DNA from: Mariniphaga sediminis
GTDB lineage: Bacteria; Bacteroidota; Bacteroidia; Bacteroidales; Prolixibacteraceae
DNA: 64,000 bases
Assembly (NCBI RefSeq): GCF_003573545.1
Contig: NZ_QWET01000005.1
Location: forward strand, 310,001 to 374,000
Direction of reading: 5' to 3'
The notes beneath the pieces were generated by a model. It was not told where the DNA came from, ran no database searches, and was given only the letters and a program-made list of their open reading frames with translations. Made by a program: the position numbers and the translations under genes. Below are positions 45,778 through 55,870 of the stretch, one piece after another (the stretch's first letter is position 1; each line of letters opens with the position of its first letter).

Positions 45778-46521
45778 ATGAAAGTTTACAAAATCATAAT
45801 AATTAATGCGTTACTGTTGTGGTCTTTTTCACTTACAGCTAAAGAGTATAAAGCATCATTGTTTGGTGCTGTGTCTGATGGAATTACATTAAATACTGGC
45901 TCTATTCAGTATGCAATTGATTACATTAGCGAAAATGGTGGTGGTCGCCTTGTTTTTTATGTTGGGCGTTATCTTACCGGCAGTATTCAGCTTAAATCGA
46001 ATGTGGTAATCGAACTAAAAGAAGGGGCTGTTCTTGTGGCTGCTCCGTCAATTTACGACTATGATGGGCCGGAAAATAGAAATGCCCTTCTATGGGCAGA
46101 AAAGCAAGACAGTATAGGAGTTGTAGGTAAAGGGGTTATTGAAGGACAGGGAACTTTAGTGTTGGAGAGTATAAAAACTCAGCGTAAAAAAGGCTACCTG
46201 AAAGAAAACATTGGAAGCTTATGCCCGGCGTTAATCTACATGAAAGGATGCAATAGTATAACTATAGAAGGAATAAACCTGAGAGAAGCGTGCGGGAATG
46301 TGCAATTCTATAATGGTTGTACCCTGGTCAGCATTAGCAATATTACCACAGTAAGTACCTCTGTTGAGAACAGCCAGGGAATCCTGCTGTCTGAATGCGA
46401 TCGGGTGAATCTTTCAGATTCTTTTTTCGATACTTCAGGGAAGGAGTTAAGTCAGGCAGGAGCTTCAAAGAATCTTTCAATCGTAAACAACATCAATAAA
46501 GACGGGAAGAAAATCCGTTAA
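45778..46521 (+). CDS. Short GH28-like paralogue lacking catalytic residues, copy 3
   Basis: A 247-residue protein that matches the first half of copies 1 and 2: signal peptide, ASLFGAVSDGITLNTGSIQ, the YVGRYLTGSIQLKSNV region and a beta-helix. The catalytic stretches are altered: NND reads NSQ (198-200), and the ASDD/AADD aspartate pair reads DTSGKEL. The sequence then ends (NLSIVNNINKDGKKIR) about where the other copies carry the rest of the active site. It keeps an open frame and a signal peptide, so it may be an inactive binding protein or a decaying copy. Confidence 0.65.
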   Translation: MKVYKIIIINALLLWSFSLTAKEYKASLFGAVSDGITLNTGSIQYAIDYISENGGGRLVFYVGRYLTGSIQLKSNVVIELKEGAVLVAAPSIYDYDGPENRNALLWAEKQDSIGVVGKGVIEGQGTLVLESIKTQRKKGYLKENIGSLCPALIYMKGCNSITIEGINLREACGNVQFYNGCTLVSISNITTVSTSVENSQGILLSECDRVNLSDSFFDTSGKELSQAGASKNLSIVNNINKDGKKIR

Positions 46522-46608
46522 CATTAGGGCCAGTCATGGCTTGCTGGATTCTGATGAAAGAGCAGTATGCCATAATCTGCTTAATGAATTACTGTTGTCT
46601 TAAAAAAA

Positions 46609-46616
46609 TACATTTG
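46609..46616 (+). promoter_or_regulatory. Candidate -7 element before the GH29 gene
   Basis: TACATTTG matches TAnnTTTG, about 64 bases before the fucosidase ATG, in a 158-base gap. A -33 element is not evident. An internal promoter is possible. Confidence 0.35.
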
Positions 46617-46679
46617 GAGGCTTCCTTACATTGCCCTGAAACAAAAAATAAGTTTTACGTTCTCGAAAGTTGAAATAAG

Positions 46680-48113
46680 ATGAAGAATATTATATTCCTG
46701 ATAATCCTTATTTTTCTCTTTTCCAAAGTTGTAAATGCTCAACATGGATTACCTGTTGAAGACCGTCTGGAGTGGTGGCATGAGGCTAAATTTGGTATGT
46801 TTATTCACTGGGGTGTCTACTCCATGTACGGAGGAGTTTATAACGGATACGAGCAGGCATACGGCGATGCCGCCTGGATTGAGAACCGTTGTAAAATTCC
46901 GGTGTCTGAATACCGGGAACATGCGAAAGACTTTAATCCGGGGAATTATGATCCTAAAGCCTGGGTGAAAATGGCAAAAGATGCAGGAATGAAGTACCTG
47001 ATAATTACCGCCAAGCACCACGATGGTTTTGCTTTATTCGACAGCAAAGCCAGCGATTGGGATGTTGTGGATGCGACAGCATACGGAAAAGATTTGCTAA
47101 AACCTTTAGCAGAAGAGTGTAAAAAACAGGGTATTAAATTGGGATTTTATTATTCCCAGGCCAACGATTGGACGAACCCCGGCGGCTCTGTCGCCCGGAG
47201 ACCCATGTGGCAGGGATGGCCTAATCCGGATTCAGCCCGGATCGATCAATATACTAAAGAGCATGACGGAAGCTGGGACCCGATACAGGAAACGGCAACT
47301 TTTGATGAATATATAGATCGCGTGGCTGTTCCTCAGGTAAAGGAGCTACTTTTAAATTATGGCGATGTTTCAGTTTTATGGTGGGACTATGCAACTCAGA
47401 TGAAAAGTTACGATGGTGCAGTAAAATTGCAAAAATTGCTAAGCATGCAACCTCAGATTATAACCAATGACCGATTGCATCCGGACTTCCCGGGAGATAC
47501 CAAGACTCCCGAACAAGCAATTCCTGACTGGGATGCAATCGATGGGCAGCCTTGGGAAACCTGCATGACCATGAATAATTCGTGGGGGTACAAAAGCTTT
47601 GACAATAAATGGAAATCTTCGGAAAAGCTTATTAGAAACCTTATCCGGATTGTTGCAAGAGGCGGAAATTACCTTTTAAACGTGGGGCCCAAACCAGATG
47701 GCACCTTTCCCGAAGCAAGCATCCGGCGACTAAATGATATTGGAAAGTGGATGGATACAAATGGGGAGGCCATCTATAAAACACAGGTAAGCCCAATAAG
47801 AGACTTACCTTGGGGTGAGTGTACTTTAAAACAAGAAAAAAACAAAACAATATTGTATTTATGTGTTTTGGAGTGGCCTGAAAATGGTATTCTCTCCGTT
47901 CCCGGTCTAACAAACAAAATAATGTTTGCTAAATTACTGGCTACCGGTGCTGAGCTTAAAACAAAAGCAATCAATAATGGACATCACATTGAGATCCCTG
48001 TTTCAGCTCCGGATCCCGTTGCCAGCGTCATCAAACTTGAAGTGAAAGGAAAACTGAACAACATTGAGGTTTCTTCTCCCAAAAAGGAAATGCAAAGCGG
48101 AGCGCTGGATTAA
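46680..48113 (+). CDS. GH29 alpha-L-fucosidase
   Basis: A 477-residue exported enzyme (signal ends about KVVNAQ) of family GH29, retaining alpha-L-fucosidases. Typical motifs are WWHEAKFGMFIHWGVYSMYGG, TAKHHDGFALFDS (about 110-122) and the catalytic nucleophile D236 in VLWWDYATQM. The C-terminal beta-sandwich region follows LLNVGPKPDGTFPE. It would remove terminal fucose from the imported or surface-bound glycan. The nucleophile is certain; the acid/base residue cannot be assigned from sequence alone. Confidence 0.93.
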   Translation: MKNIIFLIILIFLFSKVVNAQHGLPVEDRLEWWHEAKFGMFIHWGVYSMYGGVYNGYEQAYGDAAWIENRCKIPVSEYREHAKDFNPGNYDPKAWVKMAKDAGMKYLIITAKHHDGFALFDSKASDWDVVDATAYGKDLLKPLAEECKKQGIKLGFYYSQANDWTNPGGSVARRPMWQGWPNPDSARIDQYTKEHDGSWDPIQETATFDEYIDRVAVPQVKELLLNYGDVSVLWWDYATQMKSYDGAVKLQKLLSMQPQIITNDRLHPDFPGDTKTPEQAIPDWDAIDGQPWETCMTMNNSWGYKSFDNKWKSSEKLIRNLIRIVARGGNYLLNVGPKPDGTFPEASIRRLNDIGKWMDTNGEAIYKTQVSPIRDLPWGECTLKQEKNKTILYLCVLEWPENGILSVPGLTNKIMFAKLLATGAELKTKAINNGHHIEIPVSAPDPVASVIKLEVKGKLNNIEVSSPKKEMQSGALD

Positions 48114-48132
48114 TCTTTAAATACTGGATGGA

Positions 48133-50205
48133 ATGAAAAAAATAAGAATTCTACTTTTATTGCTTGTTGTGGTCACACTTGTTTCCTGCGCAAATAAAAA
48201 AACTGTTTTTGTTTCAACTCAGGGAAGTGACCAGGGAAATGGTACCCGGGAAAAACCTTTTTTGACATTAGAAAAGGCCAGAGATTTTATTCGTGAAAAA
48301 AGAGTGAAAAACGGACCTGTGCCATATTCTATTCTGGTACGTGAAGGGGAATACTATTTTACCAGGCCCCTGACACTAACCGAAGAGGATAATGGGGTAA
48401 CCATTGCTGCATACAACAATGAAAAAGTGCGTTTTACGGGAGGTTTATCGATTGACCCCGACGAGGTATTGCGTGTTTCCGGTACTTCTAAAAGAAAGTT
48501 ATTTCCGGAAGAAAACCGGGAAGATATTTTTTTGATTCACTTAAAAGATATCGGAATAACTGCATTCGGTAATCTTCACCCGGTTGGATTTAAGCGTCCG
48601 GAGAAGTCTGTATGGATGGAGCTTTTTATAAATGGAGAGCCTTTTCATTTGTCACGTTGGCCTAACGACTCATCTGTAGCAATCGGAAAAATTATCAACC
48701 GGGGGTCTGTGGCTGCTGAAGGTGATGAGGGAGATACAGGAGGAACATTTACCTATTCCGTAACCCGGCCGTCAAGCTGGAAAAATCCGGAAGATATTTG
48801 GATTGCCGGATATTTTAGATATGGCTGGGCAGACGATGCCGTAAAACTGGCTTCGATCGACACGATTAACCAAACATTTACCACTACTCTTCCTCACCGC
48901 TATGGATTCGGTACAGGAAAACCTTACAATCGCTGGTATGCCTACAATATCCCTGAAGAAATAGATGCTCCCGGAGAGTATTACATCGACCGCACAGAGG
49001 GGATCGTTTATTTCTACAACCCGGGAAAAATTGAGACCATTGAGGTTTCTGTTTTCGAAGATTTATTTATTTCAATAACAGGAGCATCAAACATTACAGT
49101 GAAAGGAATCGACTTTGAATGCACCAGGGGAGTTGCCGTTGAAATGATAGCAACAAAAGAATGTCTGTTAACTGATTGTTCTTTCAAAAATATTGGGCGG
49201 TATGCAGTTACTGTTGATTACGAAGACATTCCTCTTTCGGCTGGTAAAAACCCTGTTTTAAGTAAAAATAATGGGATCGTTAACTGTACTGTTTGTCAAA
49301 CCGGAACAGGAGGTATAAAGTTAAACGGTGGAAACCGGAACACGCTTGAAAGCGCAGGCAATTATGTTGAAAATAGTGTTATCCACGACTTTAACCGAAT
49401 TGCGAAAACTTATTGTGCGGGGATAAGAATTTCAGGAGTAGGAAACCGGATTTCCAACAATGAGATTTTTAACTCTCCACATAGTGCCATTTTGCTGCAT
49501 GGTAATGATCACTTGATTGAATACAACGAAATTCATAATGTATGTCTTGTAACCGATGATGTGGGAGCCGTTTACTATGGTCGTAATCCTTCGTTTAGAG
49601 GGAATGTGGTTCGTTTTAACTATTTCCATCATTTGGGAGATGTGTATCGCACAACAGCCGTTTATCACGACGATGGCGCCTGTGCAATGGAAGTACATGG
49701 AAATATATTCTATAAAGCGGGTACTATTCCTGTGCTTATTGGTGGAGGTAGCGACAATGTATATACCAACAATATTTTTATCGATACCCCGATTGGAATA
49801 AAAGTAGACAACCGCATGCAGGCATTTGAATGGGCGAAACCGATGATCGCAGCCGGTGGAGTAATTGAACAGCGATTGGCGGCGGTGAAATACAACCAGC
49901 CACCTTACAGCGAGCGATATCCTGAACTTGCGAAATATTGGGATGAAGATCCGTCCTTGCCAAAACGGAACCTGATTGATGAAAATGTATTTGTACAGGT
50001 AGATCAGATAATTAAACGGGTTGACGAAGGAGTAAATACAGATAAAAAACTTCTTGAGTTTACTGACAACAACTACATTACAAATGAAGATCCCGGTTTT
50101 GTTGATAAAGAAAATCAGAACTTTAAACTTAAGGATACGTCAGTGATATTTAAGAAAATACCGGGTTTCAAGCAGATACCGGTCGAAAAAATCGGACCCC
50201 TGTAA
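48133..50205 (+). CDS. Right-handed beta-helix lipoprotein, GH141-like
   Basis: A 690-residue lipoprotein; the signal ends at the Cys in VTLVSCANKK. The N-terminal pattern FVSTQGSDQGNGTREKPF and LEKARDFIREKR is seen in GH141-type and related parallel beta-helix proteins, which include an alpha-L-fucosidase from rhamnogalacturonan-II loci. A helix region of short repeats (NGIVNCTVCQTGTGGIKLNGG; AGIRISGVGNRISNNEIFNS) spans about 380-560. The assignment to GH141 is from memory of the start motif and context, not alignment. It lies 19 bases after GH29 on the same strand. Confidence 0.65.
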   Translation: MKKIRILLLLLVVVTLVSCANKKTVFVSTQGSDQGNGTREKPFLTLEKARDFIREKRVKNGPVPYSILVREGEYYFTRPLTLTEEDNGVTIAAYNNEKVRFTGGLSIDPDEVLRVSGTSKRKLFPEENREDIFLIHLKDIGITAFGNLHPVGFKRPEKSVWMELFINGEPFHLSRWPNDSSVAIGKIINRGSVAAEGDEGDTGGTFTYSVTRPSSWKNPEDIWIAGYFRYGWADDAVKLASIDTINQTFTTTLPHRYGFGTGKPYNRWYAYNIPEEIDAPGEYYIDRTEGIVYFYNPGKIETIEVSVFEDLFISITGASNITVKGIDFECTRGVAVEMIATKECLLTDCSFKNIGRYAVTVDYEDIPLSAGKNPVLSKNNGIVNCTVCQTGTGGIKLNGGNRNTLESAGNYVENSVIHDFNRIAKTYCAGIRISGVGNRISNNEIFNSPHSAILLHGNDHLIEYNEIHNVCLVTDDVGAVYYGRNPSFRGNVVRFNYFHHLGDVYRTTAVYHDDGACAMEVHGNIFYKAGTIPVLIGGGSDNVYTNNIFIDTPIGIKVDNRMQAFEWAKPMIAAGGVIEQRLAAVKYNQPPYSERYPELAKYWDEDPSLPKRNLIDENVFVQVDQIIKRVDEGVNTDKKLLEFTDNNYITNEDPGFVDKENQNFKLKDTSVIFKKIPGFKQIPVEKIGPL

Positions 50206-50257
50206 AAACAACTAGATAGAACTGTAATCGATGCAAAGAAAATTGAAATACGACATT

Positions 50258-51535
50258 ATGAAGAAATCTGTTTTACTGTTATTTTTTATCACCTCCTGTT
50301 TCCTGACAAAAGCACAGGAGTTGAATTATGCAAAGGAAGTTGTCAAAACGCTTTCTTCGCCGGAATTTAAAGGAAGAGGATATGTGGGAAATGGAGACAA
50401 AAAAGCAGCCAGGTATATACGCAGTCAGTTTGTAAGTCTGGGATTAAAACCATTTAATGACGATTATTTTCAACCTTTCGAGGTGAATGTGAATACCTTT
50501 CCTTCGAAAATGGAACTTCAGATTGACGGGGTAGAACTTACCCCGGGAGTAGATTACATGGTTGATCGGAATTCTACTTCCCTAAAAGGGACGTTTCCTG
50601 TTTTTGTAGTGGAAGAAAGTGACTTATGGGATGAAAAGAAACTCAAAAGGATTGTTTCAGCCAGTGCCGGTAGAGTGCTCATTATTAATGAAAACGCATC
50701 GGAGATTAATGATGGTTACGACAAAGAGAAACGAAGAGAGCTTCTCAGGTATATTAAGTTTGATCCGGAAGTACCATCGGTAGCCACCCTGATTTTTACC
50801 AAACAAAAACTGATGTGGAGGGGCTTGACCTATCAGGATAAGAAATTGGCATTTGCCGTAAAGAAAGATTTGAATTTGGAAAACATTAAGGAAGTGTCCA
50901 TTAATGTAAAAGCTAAGTTCATTAAATATGAAACACGTAATGTAATTGGTTATCTTGAAGGAACAGAGAAACCCGATTCGTTTTTAGTGATGATAGGGCA
51001 TTATGATCATTTGGGGACAATGGGGGCAAAGACCTATTTCCCTGGGGCAAATGACAATGCCAGCGGAATCGCGATGATGTTAAATTTGGCACGCTATTAC
51101 TCCGAAAATTTGCCCAAATATTCGATTGCCTTCATGGCTCTTGGTGCGGAGGAAATTGGGATTTTAGGTGCAAAATATTATGCTGAAAACCCACTGTTTG
51201 ATTTAGGGAAAATCCGTTTTTTAGTCAACTTTGATATGGCTGGTACCGGCGACGACGGGATTAAAGTTGTTAACGGAAGTGTGTTTCGAAACGAATTCGA
51301 CAAGCTAAAAAATATTAATGAGGAAAATAAGTATTTACCCTCTGTAAATATCAGAGGGGCAGCATGCAACAGTGATCACTGCAAGTTTTACGAAAAAGGA
51401 GTTCCGTCTTTTTTTATTTATACTTTAGGAGGGACTCAGGCATACCATGATCTTGATGACAGGTACGAGTATTTGCCCTTTACTGAGTTTGTCGATTATA
51501 CAAAGCTTATGATTAAATTTTTTGACCATTTTTAG
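50258..51535 (+). CDS. M28-family zinc aminopeptidase
   Basis: A 425-residue exported peptidase of the M28 family (signal MKKSVLLLFFITSCFLTKAQ). Metal and catalytic residues are present in GHYDHLG, PGANDNASGIAMML, LGAEEIGILGA, FDMAGTG and the C-terminal AYHDLDD histidine. M28 enzymes remove amino-terminal residues from peptides. The frame is open to 50231, which would put nine extra residues before the signal; the ATG at 50258 is preferred. Its place among glycosidases suggests that the substrate carries peptide. Confidence 0.88.
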   Translation: MKKSVLLLFFITSCFLTKAQELNYAKEVVKTLSSPEFKGRGYVGNGDKKAARYIRSQFVSLGLKPFNDDYFQPFEVNVNTFPSKMELQIDGVELTPGVDYMVDRNSTSLKGTFPVFVVEESDLWDEKKLKRIVSASAGRVLIINENASEINDGYDKEKRRELLRYIKFDPEVPSVATLIFTKQKLMWRGLTYQDKKLAFAVKKDLNLENIKEVSINVKAKFIKYETRNVIGYLEGTEKPDSFLVMIGHYDHLGTMGAKTYFPGANDNASGIAMMLNLARYYSENLPKYSIAFMALGAEEIGILGAKYYAENPLFDLGKIRFLVNFDMAGTGDDGIKVVNGSVFRNEFDKLKNINEENKYLPSVNIRGAACNSDHCKFYEKGVPSFFIYTLGGTQAYHDLDDRYEYLPFTEFVDYTKLMIKFFDHF

Positions 51536-51665
51536 AATAGGTGCCTTTTGCAGGACGGATTTCATTTTAAGTCTTTTTCGTAATGTTTAAAGATTGGTTG
51601 CGTAATATATGGAATAGTATAACGTGTGTATGGGAAAACCGATGATAAATGTAATTCATACGTAT

Positions 51666-51673
51666 TACATTTG
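51666..51673 (+). promoter_or_regulatory. Candidate -7 element before the C69 peptidase
   Basis: TACATTTG matches TAnnTTTG about 26 bases before the ATG, in a 163-base gap after the M28 gene. No clear -33 is seen. It may start an internal transcript covering the C69, GH92, M55 and later genes. Confidence 0.35.
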
Positions 51674-51698
51674 ATACCTTTAGAAACAAACAAATTAT

Positions 51699-53447
51699 AT
51701 GCTCATGAGATATTGGTTTTTAGGTTTATATGTTTTTTTTATAATGTTTGCCAGCGTTATTGAAGCAGGCGCTTGTACCAACCTTATTGTTACAAAAGGT
51801 GCAAGTGCAGATGGTTCAGTAATGATTACCTATGCTGCTGATTCGCATATCCGCTATGGTGCAATAGATTTTTATCAGGCAGCCGACCACCAGCCGGGTG
51901 ATGTTTGCGAAGTGTATCATTACGAAAATGGCCGGTTTATGGGAACGATACCTCAGGTTTCCCATACCTATTCTGTGGTTCAGTTTATGAACGAGCACCA
52001 GGTTGCAGTGGGCGAAACCACTTTTGGCGGGTTGGGTATTTTGTATGGCCCGTCTGATGCAATCCTTGACTATGGTTCCTTAATGCGGATTGGTTTGCAA
52101 CGGTCGAAAACTGCCCGCGAAATGATAAAAGTGATGACCGGATTGGTAGCCCAGTATGGATACGCTTCAGGAGGCGAATCGTTTTCAATTTCCGATGCCA
52201 ACGAGGTGTGGATTATGGAGATGATTGGAAAAGGCAAATTTGAAAAAGGGGCTGTTTGGGTGGCTCGTTTGGTTCCTGACGGTTATGTGTCGGGGCATGC
52301 TAACCAGGCACGTATTACCACATTCCCATTCCAGATAACAAATGACTGGGACAATCCAGACCAAACCGTTTTTAACTCACCGGATGTTATTGATTTTGCC
52401 CGTAAGCATAGCTTATATAGCGGTTCTGATGAGGCATTTAGTTTTGCCGATGTGTATAACCCATTAACCTTTGGCGGGGCGAGATATTGCGATGCCCGTG
52501 TGTGGTCGTTTTTTAGAAAAATAAATACAGAAATAAAAGTTAACCAGGAATATACCGATTATGCTTTGGGTAAGTTTAAAAGAGAAAAAAGATTTCCTGA
52601 CAATAATCCGAATTCCAACGGGTATGTAACCAACCGTTTGCCATTATGGGTAAAACCTGATTCGAAGGTTTCTTTGCAACAAGTAATGGCCTCAATGCGT
52701 GACCACTACGAGGATACCCCGCTCGATATGCAAAAAGGAATTGGCGCGGGGCCGTTCGGATTGCCCTATCGTTGGCGACCGATGGAGTTCGAAGTCGACA
52801 GCATTAAATACCTTAACGAACGTGCCATTGCAACCCAGCAAACCGGATATAGTTTTGTTGCCCAGTCGCGTAGCTGGTTACCTGCTCCAATTGGTGGTGT
52901 TTTCTGGTTTGGCGTTGACGATGCCGATGGTTGTGTGTATGCCCCAATGTATTGTGGAATAAAGGAAGTTCCTGAAAGCTACCGGGTGGGCAATGGCTCA
53001 ATGATTAGCTGGTCGGAAACCTCTGCATTCTGGACGTTTAATCAATTGACCAACTGGTCTTATACACGATATAATCTGATACATCCTGAATTGGAAGAAT
53101 ATCAGGTAAAGCTTGAGAAACAGTTCGAGACAGAAGTAAAACTTGTTGATGATGCAGCTTCGGAATTGTATAAAACGGATGTAGAATCTGCCAGGACATA
53201 TATAACTGCTTATTCGGTATTTACAGGAAATAAACTGGTAAGCAACTGGAAAAGCTTTTATCATTATCTGTTTATGAAATACATGGATGGAAACAGGAAG
53301 ATTACAGCAGATGGTAAATTACTGGATAACGGGAACGGAAAAGGTATTCCGCAACGCCCCAAACATACCGGCTATGGAAAAGAATGGGAAAAGCTGATGA
53401 TTCGGGGAACCGGAGATTTATTGAAAGTTCCGCAAGAGAAAAAATAA
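51699..53447 (+). CDS. C69-family dipeptidase
   Basis: A 582-residue exported Ntn-hydrolase of family C69 (dipeptidase A type). After a signal segment (about 3-25), the predicted nucleophile is the Cys of GACTNLIVTKGASADGS, which would become the N-terminus on cleavage. The family motifs VGETTFGG, SGGESFSISDANEVWIMEMIG and VSGHANQARITTFP follow. It hydrolyses dipeptides, often of broad specificity. ATG codons at 51699 and 51705 both give a workable signal. GH92 follows 32 bases later. Confidence 0.88.
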   Translation: MLMRYWFLGLYVFFIMFASVIEAGACTNLIVTKGASADGSVMITYAADSHIRYGAIDFYQAADHQPGDVCEVYHYENGRFMGTIPQVSHTYSVVQFMNEHQVAVGETTFGGLGILYGPSDAILDYGSLMRIGLQRSKTAREMIKVMTGLVAQYGYASGGESFSISDANEVWIMEMIGKGKFEKGAVWVARLVPDGYVSGHANQARITTFPFQITNDWDNPDQTVFNSPDVIDFARKHSLYSGSDEAFSFADVYNPLTFGGARYCDARVWSFFRKINTEIKVNQEYTDYALGKFKREKRFPDNNPNSNGYVTNRLPLWVKPDSKVSLQQVMASMRDHYEDTPLDMQKGIGAGPFGLPYRWRPMEFEVDSIKYLNERAIATQQTGYSFVAQSRSWLPAPIGGVFWFGVDDADGCVYAPMYCGIKEVPESYRVGNGSMISWSETSAFWTFNQLTNWSYTRYNLIHPELEEYQVKLEKQFETEVKLVDDAASELYKTDVESARTYITAYSVFTGNKLVSNWKSFYHYLFMKYMDGNRKITADGKLLDNGNGKGIPQRPKHTGYGKEWEKLMIRGTGDLLKVPQEKK

Positions 53448-53479
53448 ACGATTCAATCTAAAAAAATAAACATACGAGT

Positions 53480-55816
53480 ATGAAATCGCTGACAGCACTA
53501 ATTGCTTTGTTCTTTTTTGCCACACAGGTATATGCGCAAATTTCAGAGGAAGATTTAACCCAATATGTAAATCCATTCATCGGAACACAGGAAATGGGAC
53601 ATGTATTCCCCGGCGCTTGTGTGCCGTTTGGAATGGTCCAGTTAAGTCCCGATACTGATACGGTTCCTTATGCCGTTGACGGGCAGTACACAGGAACAGT
53701 TTACCGTTATTGTGCCGGATACCAGTATAACGACCCAACCATTGTTGGGTTTAGCCATACACATTTTAGCGGGACCGGTCATTCCGATTTGGGCGATTTT
53801 TTGATTATGCCTACTGTTGGCGATTTGAAATTGAATCCCGGAACGGCCGAAAAACCGGAGTCGGGCTATCGTTCGCGTTACAGCCACGAACGGGAAAAAG
53901 CCGAACCCGGTTATTATTGCGTGCAACTCGATGATTATGATATTAAGGCTGAGATGACTACCAGTTCGCATGTCGGATTTCATCAATATACTTTTCCTGA
54001 GACTAAGGATGCCCATATTATTCTGGATATGAATCATGGAATTTATAATTACGATGGGAAAGTGTTGTGGTCGTATATCCGGGTTGAAAACGATACTTTG
54101 GTAACGGGTTATCGTATTACAAGTGGTTGGGCCCGGACCAACTACCTGTATTTTGCAATGGTGTTTTCCAAACCCATTAAAAATTACGGTGGAAAGAATT
54201 TTGAGGACCTTGTTTATAAAGGCTTTTGGCGAAAGTTTGACCAGGAAAATAATTTTCCTGAAATGGCGGGTAAAAATCTAAAAGCTCATTTCGATTTTGA
54301 AACGCAACCAGACGAACAAATAAAAATAAAATTCGCTCTTTCCGCTGTTAGTACCGAGGGAGCATTAAAGAATCTTAAGGCCGAAGTCCCTCATTTTGAC
54401 TTTGGAAAAGTAAAAGCAGAGGCTAAAAACCGCTGGCAGCAAGAGCTTTCAAAAATTAAGATTGCCGCTTCTCCTGAAAAGAAAGTAACATTTTATACAT
54501 CAATGTATCATACCTGCATTAATCCCATTGAATATATGGACGTTGACGGGCAGTACCGCGGTCTCGACCATGCTATTCATAAAGCCGATGGTTTTGTAAA
54601 CTATTCCATTTTTTCACTTTGGGATACCTACCGGGCACTGCATCCATTGCTAACTTTAATTCAACCAAAGCGTACATCAGACATGATTAATTCGATGCTG
54701 GCGCATTACAACCAGAGTGTCCATCATGTATTGCCGGTATGGAGCCATTTTGGCAACGAAAACTGGTGTATGATTGGATACCATGCGGTTCCGGTTATTG
54801 CTGATGCCTGGATGAATGGAATTCGTGGTTTTGATGTGAACCATGCGCTTGATGCCTGTGTGTCGTCGGCAACCTATAAAAAATATGGCAACCTCGATGA
54901 TTATATGAAGTTTGGTTATGTGCCTTTCGATAAGAATGTAAACGGATCGTCAATGACTTTGGAATATGCTTACGATGACTGGACCATTGCACAACTGGCC
55001 AAATCGATTGGGGAAAAAGATGTTGCAGGTACATTTGAAACCCGTTCAAAAAACTGGAAAAACTTGTTTAACGAAAAAACAGGTTTTGTGGGAGCAAAAG
55101 ACAGCCGGGGAAACTGGAAAACACCTTTCGATGCCTTGCACACAGCAAACGAAGGTTTTATTGAAGGAAATGCATGGAATTATTCGCTGTATGTGCCGCA
55201 CGATGTATCCGGTTTGATTGAAAAGATGGGAGGGAATAACCGTTTCTGCGAACATCTCGATTCGCTGTTTACAATGTACCTGCCCGATAAATATTTTGCC
55301 GAAACAGAAGATGTTACCCGTGAAGGTTTGATTGGGTGTTATGTACATGGAAACGAACCCAGCCATCATGTGGCATATATGTATAACTGGGCAGGCAAAC
55401 CCTGGAAAACACAGGAAAGGGTAAATCAGATTGTTAATACAATGTATTTGAATAAACCTGATGGACTGTGTGGGAACGACGATTGTGGACAAATGAGCGC
55501 CTGGTACATCTTTTCTTCTCTTGGTTTTTATCCGGTTTGTCCGGGATCAGGAGAGTATGTTGTCGGGTCTCCTTCAGTTAACAAAGCTGAAATCCAGCTT
55601 GCCGATGGGAAAAAAATAGTAGTTACCAGTGAGAAGCTTTCGGCGAAAAATATCTACATACAATCAGTAATTCTAAACGGGAAAGAATGGAATAAAACCT
55701 TTATCCCGATAAAAGAGATAATTAACGGAGGTAGCATTCAGTTTAAAATGGGCGCAAAACCCAATAAGAAATGGGGCATTACTGAAGAATCGAGGCCTTT
55801 TTCAATGAAGCGTTAA
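53480..55816 (+). CDS. GH92 alpha-mannosidase
   Basis: A 778-residue exported exo-alpha-mannosidase of family GH92 (calcium-dependent, mostly alpha-1,2/1,3). Signal peptide ends about VYAQ. The N-terminal sandwich has YVNPFIGTQEMGHVFPGACVPFGM and the barrel has FSLWDTYRALHPLLTL, HGNEPSHHVAYMYNW and NDDCGQMSAWYIFSSLGFYP. The conserved acid/base and calcium residues appear intact. In many Bacteroidota GH92 acts on N-glycans or mannan; with the peptidases around it, a glycoprotein side chain is one possible substrate. Confidence 0.94.
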   Translation: MKSLTALIALFFFATQVYAQISEEDLTQYVNPFIGTQEMGHVFPGACVPFGMVQLSPDTDTVPYAVDGQYTGTVYRYCAGYQYNDPTIVGFSHTHFSGTGHSDLGDFLIMPTVGDLKLNPGTAEKPESGYRSRYSHEREKAEPGYYCVQLDDYDIKAEMTTSSHVGFHQYTFPETKDAHIILDMNHGIYNYDGKVLWSYIRVENDTLVTGYRITSGWARTNYLYFAMVFSKPIKNYGGKNFEDLVYKGFWRKFDQENNFPEMAGKNLKAHFDFETQPDEQIKIKFALSAVSTEGALKNLKAEVPHFDFGKVKAEAKNRWQQELSKIKIAASPEKKVTFYTSMYHTCINPIEYMDVDGQYRGLDHAIHKADGFVNYSIFSLWDTYRALHPLLTLIQPKRTSDMINSMLAHYNQSVHHVLPVWSHFGNENWCMIGYHAVPVIADAWMNGIRGFDVNHALDACVSSATYKKYGNLDDYMKFGYVPFDKNVNGSSMTLEYAYDDWTIAQLAKSIGEKDVAGTFETRSKNWKNLFNEKTGFVGAKDSRGNWKTPFDALHTANEGFIEGNAWNYSLYVPHDVSGLIEKMGGNNRFCEHLDSLFTMYLPDKYFAETEDVTREGLIGCYVHGNEPSHHVAYMYNWAGKPWKTQERVNQIVNTMYLNKPDGLCGNDDCGQMSAWYIFSSLGFYPVCPGSGEYVVGSPSVNKAEIQLADGKKIVVTSEKLSAKNIYIQSVILNGKEWNKTFIPIKEIINGGSIQFKMGAKPNKKWGITEESRPFSMKR

Positions 55817-55870
55817 AGCAAATCAGAGCTTCCTGTAGCGAAAATTATTTAAAACTAATTGCAATCTAAG

